A DNA stretch of 32,500 nt, taken from the NCBI GenBank assembly GCA_012295275.1, contig CM022672.1:6181443-6213942 (forward strand). Direction: 5' to 3'. Below are positions 23,246 to 32,500 of the stretch, in pieces. Numbering within the stretch: the stretch's first letter is position 1; every line of letters begins with the position of its first letter. The position numbers and the translations under genes were made by a program. Below the pieces are notes generated by a model. It made no database searches and was not told the origin of the DNA. It was given only the letters and a program-made list of their open reading frames with translations. The DNA is from Chrysomallon squamiferum (lineage: Eukaryota > Mollusca > Gastropoda > Neomphalida > Peltospiridae).

Positions 23246-24000
23246 TTTTCTTTCCTTACTACATTCCACCTCTTTTTGGCATTCTCAGTTTTTGTTTCTG
23301 TGGTTTCTGAATTTTAAATTAAAATGTTGGTTTGTTTGATTGTTTATTTAGATTTTTAGAATATTTATTAACTACTGTGTATGTATATTATTGAAAAATA
23401 TTTAGAAATGATTTCTTTATTTATTCTGTGAAACAATATTTGCATACACAAATTTGAAACTAGTCATAGAATGAGAATTTATATCAAAAATGTTTAAATA
23501 AGAATTCTTTATAAACTTCCATATTTTTAGATTACATTTTACTGCTATAAAAATTAATATAATGGAAATTTTAAAACATTTTCATTTTATTTATTATATT
23601 TATAATTTACTAATTCTCGTTTTAATGTTGTGATTTTTTTGTTGTTGTTGTTGTTGTTGTTGTTCGTTGTTGTTTTTTTACTTTTTTTTTTTTTGGGGGG
23701 GGGTAAATACGTTACTCTAAAAGTGAATACCGAAATAATAAAATTAAGCAAATTATTTTAACATATTTATTTATTTATTTATTTATTTATTGGTATAATT
23801 TACTGGTTAATTAAATATTCTAATGGGATTTTTATATCATGCGTTTAATATACTAACTTCAATATGTTAATTTTCTGCAGCATGTAATAGTGTAAGTTGT
23901 TTTAAAAACATGGGATAACTCCGACAGAATGTTAGTGAACGTGCCGTGTTATGTTATGTGAAACGACAGTAATCTCCCTTTAATATTTTAATTGTTCAGA
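23246..24000. promoter_or_regulatory. Shared head-to-head promoter interval EXOSC2/TMEM141
   Basis: 755 bp separate the two divergent start codons. It holds (TTG)n at about 23640-23664, a T13-G9 junction at 23682-23703, (TTTA)n at about 23766-23791, and AGTAATCTCCCTTTAAT at 23968-23984 next to TMEM141. No TATA box stands out from the AT-rich background. The bidirectional role is inferred from orientation. Confidence 0.45.
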
Positions 24001-24535
24001 ATGGATCATTCTCAAGTAATTGAAAAAGCTAAAGCTGCAGAAGCGTATGTAACAGAGACATTTCCGGTATGTTTTGGATATTTTATTTACTTTTATATGT
24101 ATTAAAATTTTGGAATCCAATGCCAAACGATCTTTAATCTAAAATGCAATTTATTTCATCAGAATCTAGATGCTAAGTCGCCTTCGGTTTAACTCGTCTC
24201 TTTCCGTCATTTTGTTGTTGCAGAATCTGAGTTAATCGCCTGATAAAACTACAATACATGTTCCTCGAAACGAATTAACTAATTCAGCTTTTTCACATTT
24301 AAAACCTAAGAGGAAATCTTTATTGTATTTTAAAACTAAAACCTTCAATGTCGTTGTTTCTTATTCTTTTTGTATCAGTGACTATTAATAACTGTAAACA
24401 GGGTAAATTGATCTCCCTTTAATTTACCAATCTCGACCAGTGTTAAACAGTAGACTGAGATAACTTTTTATTTGCTTTTATCTGTTGAAATAATGTTTTT
24501 TTCCAGATCCCCTCTAACAAAACACAACCAAACTG

Positions 24536-24625
<90 letters not shown>

Positions 24626-26253
24626 AAAATAAATAACCAAGAAGCTTCCTTTTTAAATGGAATTTGTTTTCACTCAATTATCAGCGGGTTCTTCCGAGTG
24701 AAAATTACTTAAATGGCAATAACCCTGTATATCCACACAATGTCTAATTCATGAATAGTGTAATAAAGTTGAATCTGGAGAAATTGGATAGATGTTTCTT
24801 GATTTATTATTTCTTCCTTCAGATAATATGTACACCACTAAGAATGAATTAACATTATTGAGTGAGTGTGTATGTGTGTGTTTGCATGTGTACATATATA
24901 ATAAATAAATCAAACTAAAATTTGATTAAGTTTCCACTTATTCAGTTCTTCAGGAACAGTTCTAGGATTCAGATCAAATGACGTTAAATTTGACTGAATA
25001 ATACAGCAATTTTTTTAAAATTATTTATTACTACAGTTATTATTTTATTCATAAATTATATTAGTATTATTAGTTCATATATTTCATGATCAAGGTAAAG
25101 AATTTATGGTACTAGATAATTTTTTAAAAGGTAGTTAAATTTTATGTATTTCAGAACATTAGGTGAGTTGTAAATATAACTGATGTTGTTGTTGTTGTTG
25201 ATAGTTTTTCAAGGAGTACAGAGCATGTCAACAAAAAGCAGTCACAAAAGCATCAGCAGCGCTCGTTACAGGTAAATGTGAAATAAAGTCAAACTAAATA
25301 TTTTGTAAAAACATGAACATTTTTTTGAAAGAAAAACTTTTTTTTTTTTTTTTTTTTTTTAAATTATTTTTTTAATAAATATTAACACTTCATGAATAGA
25401 ATATGAAGTTAAACTTTTCAGATATAAAAATGTAGCTAATTAGAAAAATAATTTCTACCTCTTTCTGTAAATCATGAAGTTATTTGCTATGACCTAAAAT
25501 TGCAGAAAAGTATTTAATTAAATATATTTTTTATTCTATATGTGAAAAAAAACCTTTATCTGTCTTTTAAAAAAAGTGGTATTAGTTTTTTAATTGAATA
25601 TATAATGAAATATAAATAATCATTTTTTTACTTTTTATCATTTTTAAAAATGGTTTTCTTCTTTCTTTGACTCAGTTGGAAGTGGGGTGTACATACTGCA
25701 GGAACTTTTCAAACGTAAACTGCCGTATGAGAGAACTGCATTCTTGGTGCTGCCCATTTTGTTAGGCACTGTGGCTGCGTATTCAGTGACTATGTACGAG
25801 TCAAAGATTTGTCAACACATGTGGATGGCCCTGGAAGAAAAACATTCAGCTCTGACACCAGTGCAAGGTGTGTTGTTTTAAATATTTAGTTAATATGGAT
25901 ATTTTATTTGTAAAGCTTTCCATTACTTTTAAACATACAGTACAAGACTATAGTATATCATATGCATATGTAATTTTTTTTTTTTTTTTTTTTATTAAGT
26001 CAAGAAAATTATTGAATCAAAAAATACTAAGGAAAATCACACACTTTTCTTTTGGCAGGTTCCAATATTAAAATATTAAAAAAATAAATATTAAAAATAT
26101 TTAAAAAAACAAATTAAAAATAAATAAAACATAAAATCATACCAGATATTAAGAGTGTTCAGAGAAAAAGGGATAATTTAAACAAAATGTTTTTTTTTTT
26201 TTTTTTTGTTTTTTCTAGAGAGGAAGAAAGAAATTGCTGAAGCAGAATACTGA
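24001..26253 (+). CDS. TMEM141: Transmembrane protein 141 (TMEM141), complete
   Basis: Small conserved animal membrane protein of unclear function. Exons: 24001-24066, 25205-25271, 25676-25867, 26219-26253. These total 360 nt, 119 aa, slightly longer than human TMEM141 (about 108). Introns are GT-AG and phases close. The family signature is clear: EYRACQ (26-31), FKRKLPYE (56-63), and YSVTMYESKICQHMW (80-94), matching human YAACQ, IQRKFPY and YGVTRVESEKCNNLW. Two predicted membrane segments lie at about 38-55 and 66-84. A short charged tail ends the protein. The start has A at -3 and G at +4. TTGTTCAG at 23992-23999 looks like an acceptor, so a 5' UTR intron is possible. Confidence 0.92.
24537..24622. 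repeat. (AC)43 microsatellite in TMEM141 intron 1
   Basis: Forty-three uninterrupted AC units, the longest perfect dinucleotide in the window. The open frame on the other strand encoding Val-Cys repeats is its artefact. Confidence 0.98.
26191..26218 (+). repeat. T-tract acceptor of TMEM141 exon 4
   Basis: T18 then G then T6 leading to CTAG at 26215-26218, the acceptor before the last exon. Confidence 0.85.
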
Positions 26254-27100
26254 GAGAGAAAAACACAAATAACTACGCATCTGTGTCAGACTGTATTTTT
26301 TTTTTTTTTCTTCTTCTGTGGTTTTATTTAACCTTTTCAACCGTAGACTTTTGTGTGATAGTGTCAAGACTGCAAGATGAATGGTACTGTTAATTTTGCT
26401 AGAAAGCAGCACAGTGAAAGAATGTTTTAGCATGCTGTTCATGGGTTGGTGTCAGTACTAACATTAATTAACTCCAATTGTACGTATGGCTGATTACAAG
26501 AAGATTTATATTTACATACTGTTTTCTTAGTGGTCATTTTGGATGTTTTGATATTATTAGACTGGAAAAAATTTTTTTTTTTTTTTTTAATTATTAAATA
26601 TTAAATTATACACCCATTTATTTTACATTTTAGTATCTTTTAATGTTGATAATTTTTTACTTTTATTTAAGAATTAAAGATTGTAAAGGTTATTATAAAA
26701 TGTTCATAGTGCTTAATATTATTCAGTTTATTAATGTCTTAAATTGTGCATTTAGTTTTTTCTTTCAGTCAGATAAACAAATGGGTGATAAGAATTCTGT
26801 ATATATGTGTATTTTTAGTAACAAATAATTTTGCAACTGCAGTTGGAAATTGTGATAAACAAAATAAAAAGATTTTGCCATTTGTTTTTCTTTTTACGTT
26901 AACAAATGTATTGTTATTCGTTAATTTATTTATTTATTTTATACATGTATTTCAGCACAAGAACATTGACAATTTCAATTTATATATTCGCACCGGTATT
27001 TTAATGTCAGTCTACTAAAAATTATAACCAAAGAGTTTTCTGAACCACTAATCCAAGTGATACATAAAAACTGGATAAAAATGTCTCAATTTTAGATCCT

Positions 27101-27106
27101 AATAAA
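27101..27106 (+). terminator. Candidate TMEM141 distal poly(A) signal
   Basis: AATAAA 848 bp after the stop. An earlier candidate is at 26863-26868. Which one is used is not decidable here. Confidence 0.35.
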
Positions 27107-27133
27107 AACATAATATTAAACTGTGAAACATAT

Positions 27134-27139
27134 TTTATT
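27134..27139 (-). terminator. Candidate poly(A) signal of the right-hand minus-strand gene
   Basis: AATAAA on the minus strand, preceded within 120 bp by several TGTA words (TGTATATT, TGTACAAT), the motif read by cleavage factor Im. This fits a cleavage site near 27115 and a 3' UTR of about 4.4 kb. Confidence 0.35.
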
Positions 27140-30100
27140 GTTACAGTAGTAAGAAAAATTACATTGTACATAAATATACAATACGTAATACAATATACAA
27201 GTACAACGATGAGTAATTATATATGTATAACATTAAAAAAAAGACACTATAGTCTTTATAAACATATTTTAAAAAAATAATAAAAATAAATGTTTTCAGA
27301 TTGCACATACAGAAATGGAATGATTACAGAAGGCATAAGTGACTACATTCTATGCTGTAACCAAATTCACTTCTGGGTGGGATGTTACATGTCACAAGAT
27401 CCAATCTTTACTGTGTATTCATTTTATTTTTCACAGTTCTGATAACTGTTGTTTTTCAAAAAGGTAACATTTTTCAGTTTATGGGGAAAGAAGCTTTAAA
27501 AATATTTTTTATGGCTTATATTAGCAAGGCTTTCCTCCCTTCATTTTTTAAAACTTTATTTGTTTTTAATTTATATTTTACTTATAAATTTATAAATATT
27601 TATTTTTAATTTTACACAGGATTTGAATGCATGTGTCTTTGTGTATGTTTATGCATTTAACTATTTAATTATTTATTTTTTTTATTTTTTTTATTTTTTT
27701 TTGAGGGAGAGAACATTTTATATCTTATGAAACTAAAATCTATATTGATAATTAACAAAGTGGATTTGGTTACAGCTAACAATTTCCTTTATCACACATG
27801 ACCACTGCTAGACATCCACCTGGATATAATCTCTTTCTCAAGTCACAGGAGTCATAAAATTTACAAATCAGAGGGGGAAAAATCAGCCTGAAAATCTGAT
27901 AAAAATCTCGTACAATATAATCAACATTAAACTACTTTGATCCTTTGCATAATAACACTTGTAAACAAATTTGAATATCACAAAGCAGTACCAAGATTGC
28001 TTTAAACTGCATAATAATAATAATATGAAGTAAAAAAACAAATCAAATATTTTTATGTAGAAAAAATAATAATCTGCTTTTTAATAATCATTTTCTTCAA
28101 AAGTTGCTTTAATTTATATTTAAAAAAACAAAAAGGATTAAAGAATCTTTATATATATATATAAAAATCTATAATAATCTGTTTAGCATTTCTAAAAAGA
28201 AAAACCTATAAAAGACATCTATTTTTGTCTCTCTTGAATAGAATAGTATATAACTAACAAATAAACTATTCTCTGATTAAAAGCAAAGACTACATGAAAT
28301 ACTAAATAATAAAATTTCTGTAACAGGACTGTTTATTGTAATAAAATTGCTCAAACGATGCAATCAGAACAAAGAAAAGGAAGGTAATATGCCCATACAG
28401 ATATTAAATGTTTCAAAACTACAATTTACTTATTATAATATCAAATAGTATTAACACTTTATATTAATATGAATGCGATAACAGTTGGTTAATAACCTTA
28501 ATCACCTTTTGATTAAACCCATTGTTTCCTGAATATTTACAATTTTATATGATCATGATTAAAAATATTATAAACTGGTATTCAGTTTAACACAGTGTAA
28601 CAAAATATTACCAACAGTAAGATATTTTTCTAAAATAATAATAGAAAAACTAATGGTATACATATGGATATACATATTTATGAAAACAGCAATAAAGGTG
28701 TAAATTGGCATATCTTATGTACATCTTCAATCAACAAAGAAAAATTACTTATAACCAAACACCCAAACCAGCTGTGCTCTCAAAAGTACAAGAATTCTAG
28801 AAAATTAAACTGTCAAAATAAAAGTTGCCAGACTAGTATTACAAATAAAATTAGTTCTCAAGAAAGCTCACAGGCCCCCAAAAATTAAAACATTCAAATT
28901 AAATTCCAAGTAAAATGTAAATAAATCAGATCTTGAAATTTAACGTTGAAATAAAAATCAAGATATGTTACTTTTCCAAAATGGGGAAAAAAGAAATGAA
29001 AGGTGAAATATGTGAATGTACTTGATAATGGGTCTAAAATACGTAAGGCTTTGTTTGAAAACACCTCAAAAGCAAAAAAATGATAAATACATATTCAATG
29101 TACATGCATATTCTAACAAAACATGAAACAACATTGTCCAAATTGGATAAATGTATTGAATCATTCTTTTGCAAGTATACAGTTTACCAAGATAATGAAG
29201 TTAAATCCTTTCTCCATATAATGATGTCAGTTAACATTACATTAAGTTTTTCTAATCCAGCACAATTATGGGTTTATGTAAAAAGATATTTAAAAAGGAT
29301 CACAGATGTCATGTTAGTTTCTGATCACTATTGATACGGGTCCACAAAAGGCCCCAAAAATAGCAGAAACAAAGGCTTTGTTTTGTGAATAACACTGAGG
29401 TATAATTTAAAATGGTAATAATAATAAATAAACCCTGTTGAACAAAGAATTCTGAACAAAACAATGAGACAGCTTCATGTGTAATTGTATCCCTAAAAAC
29501 TTAGAAAGTAGACATATCCTAGCCCGTACTTCAGATCATGTATCTGCTACATTTTTGGTGCATCAAAGCTTTTCTTCAACCTTATAATAAAAACTAATTT
29601 TATTTTGAGTGTGAAGTTTCTGACAATCAGCCCTGTATGTATTTATAATTTAAAAATGTTTTCAGATCGTGTTGATGGGACAACATTGAAATGTATAAAA
29701 ATGAACAATGAATGCATGCAATGCCAATTACAGGTTTAAATTATCCACTGATAAAGATATACATACACACAATACATAGACATATACATGTAAGAGATTC
29801 ACATAATTTTAAGTATAATTTTAAAAATATTATTTTCATTCCTAGTTCATATTACAAAAAAATTTACACAAGAAATCTTTAAAAAAGAAAATAAACAATA
29901 ATAACCATTTAATAGCTTTTAAACTTTAACGAATCCAAATAATACAGTTTCATAAAACAAAAACATTAACATTTTATACAATAATTTAAAAAAAAATAAA
30001 TATCTCAGGTCACAAATTAACTTTTTTCAAAATGTGATTGTCATAAATTTAAAAGGACTGTTTTACAACCAAGGCCCCAATATAATGAGCTATGTGACTT

Positions 30101-30680
30101 TTTCAGTCTTCAGTAACATTTAATATATTCTTTTATAAATATAAATTTAATTTAAAAAAGAAATCACATATATTTCTTACTGATTTTATGAAAGGCACTT
30201 TCTTCAGTTCAGTATAAACATGAAGAATAACTGTACAGAAGGGTGTTTTTAGCTAAACAGTGTTACACATATAATAACCATTATTAATATAAATTTAAAA
30301 TAAAATATTCAATCAAAATACAAAACAACCTGAAATAGGAAAATAATCTTCACAGTTTTTCAAATAAAAAAAAAAATGTATAAAGTTATGAATGTTAAGA
30401 AATGCCTATCATCGCCAATTTGTTTTCTGTTTTTGTTAAATATGATAAAACTAAGGGTTAACAAACTCCTCAAATTGTGTTCTTTTTCACAACCCAAATG
30501 TAATAAATAATATCACTCAAACCTACGTTTCTATTTAATTTATCAATTAATAAATAATAAAAATAAAACCAAAAGAAAGAATCTGAAAGCTAATTTAAAA
30601 CATGAATTCTGTTGGACAAAGATGGATTCTTTTAGGCTTGGTTTCTAAAAGATATAATGTATGTTTGTTTTTCTTCATAC

Positions 30681-30720
30681 ATTCGTTCGTTCATTCATTC
30701 ATTCATTCATTTGTTCATTT
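30681..30720. repeat. (ATTC)n imperfect repeat
   Basis: ATTC/GTTC/CATT units, about nine copies with substitutions, running into a TTTTA-rich stretch. Confidence 0.85.
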
Positions 30721-31312
30721 TGTTTTGTTTTATTTTATTTTATTTATTTATTTGGCTTTGAAATCATGACAAAAAATAAGAAAGATAAAGAAGGATCGTG
30801 TGACCTTTGAATTGCAGCACAAATTCAAAATTAAAAAAATAATAATTAGCTATTTATCATCAGCTGTTTTTTAATTTCATACATAAGTTTTAATATACAG
30901 TACTATTTTTATATCTTTTAAGCATTTCAAAATTAAAAACATCCAATTTTTCAGAAGCAGACCCTATTTTATAAGGAAAATAGTAATAAAAAATATAATA
31001 GCAATAAATCTTACTATTAAACTGAGTAATTTGTATATCATGGTTTTTCAAAATCAAATTCTATGTTTATGTTAAGCAGGATACAATAAAGAATGATGTA
31101 ATTTGTAAAATTAAATATAAAATAAAAATTAATAAACTGGAGGAAATGTTAAGGTAGTTTTTAATTCAGTCAAATGTCATTTAGTCTATTAATGGTCTGT
31201 TGGATTCCTAATGAAACCAAATGGTATCATAACTAAATAATAATAATAATAATATCAATAAAAAATTAGAAACATATGTCAAATATAAATTTTTCACTAC
31301 TTTATATATCAT

Positions 31313-31460
31313 TATAATTAATCTGATGATCGTGTTAAACCCTAATAATCGTATATCATTATTAAATATAATGAGCATTGGTCATAATTAAACCTAACGA
31401 TCGTTTGTCATCATTAAACTAGACGATCCCGTTATCATTCAACATGATGTGCATTTGATG
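31313..31460. repeat. 26-27 bp degenerate tandem repeat
   Basis: Units end in (G/A)TCAT at 31359, 31385, 31411 and 31438, with lengths 26, 26 and 27. The unit 31386-31411 begins AATTAAACCTAACGATCG and its right neighbour CATTAAACTAGACGATCC. An older copy lies left at 31313-31359 (two shortened units) and a partial one right. It lies in the probable 3' UTR just after the stop. Confidence 0.75.
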
Positions 31461-31502
31461 GCCGCACCATTAAGCTAGTTGTTGACAGTTTTACAGTTTG
31501 AA

Positions 31503-31606
31503 TCATTTGTTTTCTTTCTTGTTTGATTTTTTCAGAAGTCTCTTCAGTCCTTTACTCATGTATTCCTTGCCATTTCCTCCCTGGTCTCTGCGCTCCAACT
31601 CCTCCA
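31503..31606 (-). CDS. Terminal coding exon of an unidentified gene (partial)
   Basis: Minus-strand exon after the acceptor CTTTCAG, with two leading bases (TG) then 33 codons and TGA. The C-terminus reads EELERRDQGGNGKEYMSKGL, then KRLLKKSNKKENK. It is strongly charged: an acidic-to-basic helix-like start and a Lys-rich end. The GC-richer codons against AT-rich flanks support coding. I do not recognise the family. The terminal KKENK has lysines at -4 and -5, so it is not a canonical dilysine ER-retrieval signal; a basic nuclear or membrane-binding tail is equally possible. Earlier exons are to the right of the window, because none is visible up to 32500. Confidence 0.6.
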
Positions 31607-32500
31607 CTGAAAGAAAACAAATCAGTGATAAGATTGTATAACTGAGTTATAATTCCTCCACTGTGATAGAATTTAAAAAAAATAAAATCAATTAAAAACT
31701 TGTTAGTAATAAAAAGTTAGAACTGATCTATTAATTCTTCCACTGAAACAAATTTAAAAACAGATTAAAATCTTTATTTATGATAAGATTATGACATTAA
31801 AAATCGTTTTCCAGATTTAAAAAAAGAAAACAAAAAAACTATTAGTAATAAGAATTATAAATTGACTTGAAATGTCTCCTCTGGACCCGATTTCAAAAAT
31901 AAACAGTAAATTTAAAAAACAACAATAACAAAAAATATTGTAGTAATAACAAGTTAAAATTCCATTCTAATTTCTACAATGAACATGATTTTAAAATCTT
32001 GTTAAGTTGAAAACTGCATTAAAATCAAGTTCCAGCTTTCCAGTGAAACAGATTTTAAAAATAATGTAAAAACAAGTCTGAAACACAGTGATGAGCTTAC
32101 AATCAACTGTAATGTTATCAGTACCATTTTCACACTTAATGAATAAATGTTTAGTATTTTCTTATCAGTTACTGGAATAAGATTTTAATCGTTTAAATTG
32201 ATGATACACTTTTACAATGATACGTTTTTAAATTTCTCTTACTTAGATTCAGACATCTGGTTTTACTACACAGTTTTCATAGAAAATTTATTATATTTTG
32301 TATTTTTTACATTATCAACAAGAGACATTTTATATGTATCTTTCCAGACACAGGACAGTAATAACCATGGTTTTTATATAAAGTATTTCAGAAAGCACAG
32401 TCAAAATTTTTTTTTAAATTTCGAAAAGTTTAACCTTTTAGAACTGTCATTTGCAGACAACAAAAACTTAATTTATCATGTTGTTTGTTTAAATAGTTCT
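31607..32500 (-). repeat. Intron with diverged repeats carrying acceptor-like copies
   Basis: The block spanning the real splice acceptor (plus strand TCCTCCACTGAAAG near 31600) recurs as ATTCCTCCACTGTGAT at 31652-31667, ATTCTTCCACTGAAAC at 31734-31749, and more weakly near 31868 and 32036. Each is followed by an A-rich stretch and TTAGTAATAA-like words. Unit length varies from about 55 to 90 bp. No further exon was found here. Confidence 0.5.

Larger units (their letters stand above)
27140..31502 (-). other. Probable long 3' UTR of unidentified gene; no other gene seen
   Basis: Between the minus-strand stop at 31503 and the candidate poly(A) site there is only AT-rich DNA with A/T runs, an ATTC-type tract at about 30681-30720 and a 26-27 bp degenerate repeat at 31313-31460. 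The open frames near 28664 and 29080 have no splice context or recognisable domain. Shorter 3' UTRs ending at other AATAAA words are possible. Confidence 0.35.

Noticed and set aside
23243-23269. Longer EXOSC2 start upstream of MADVDIR
   Set aside because: The upstream in-frame codon is GTG, not ATG, and the family begins close to the MRLP-like sequence.
24468-24677. Minus-strand frame with alternating Val-Cys
   Set aside because: Translation of the (AC)43 microsatellite.
28664-29334. Two plus-strand open frames of 74 and 84 codons
   Set aside because: Lys/Asn/Ser-rich translation of AT-rich DNA, antisense to a probable 3' UTR, no recognisable domain.
1-32500. CRISPR array, bacterial operon, rRNA or intact tRNA
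   Set aside because: The 77-79 bp array has no spacer structure. All genes have spliceosomal introns. No tRNA cloverleaf with paired stems was found.

Overview
This is animal nuclear DNA: very AT-rich, dense in microsatellites, with small exons joined by GT-AG introns. I found four complete genes, the 5' part of a fifth and the last exon of a sixth, by translating across splice junctions and checking phases. The species is not determinable from the sequence alone. A lophotrochozoan, most likely a mollusc, fits best, given the Cys-rich secreted-protein exons, the promoter motif resembling AAGGGAGATAA, and the simple-repeat load. That is inference.

Layout. (1) 359-1592 (-): the first three coding exons of a small secreted Cys-rich protein, running off the left edge. 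Its third intron carries a 77-79 bp tandem repeat at 1-344. (2) 1593-4854: intergenic, holding low-complexity tracts, a possible decayed retroelement and a SINE-like fragment. (3) 4855-14031 (+): a complete 14-exon procollagen galactosyltransferase (COLGALT/GLT25D family, 594 aa) with an N-terminal hydrophobic segment and a C-terminal KDEL. (4) 14032-17935: intergenic AT-rich DNA with no gene seen. (5) 17936-19171 (+): a two-exon glutaredoxin (115 aa) with active site CPDS; its intron holds a 549 bp Tc1/mariner-type MITE. (6) 19906-23245 (-): a complete eight-exon EXOSC2/RRP4 exosome subunit (293 aa), convergent with the glutaredoxin. (7) 24001-26253 (+): a complete four-exon TMEM141 (119 aa), head to head with EXOSC2 across about 755 bp. 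(8) 27.1-31.6 kb (-): the terminal coding exon of an unidentified gene, probably followed by a long 3' UTR that ends tail to tail with TMEM141.

The genes are housekeeping or secretory-pathway genes with no shared pathway: ER collagen glycosylation, thiol/GSH chemistry, RNA decay, and a small membrane protein. Their arrangement (divergent, convergent, divergent-promoter) is ordinary for a compact animal locus. I see no bacterial-type system, CRISPR array, rRNA or intact tRNA. The less expected points are the small secreted protein at the left edge, the non-canonical glutaredoxin, and simple-sequence tracts abutting functional splice acceptors.
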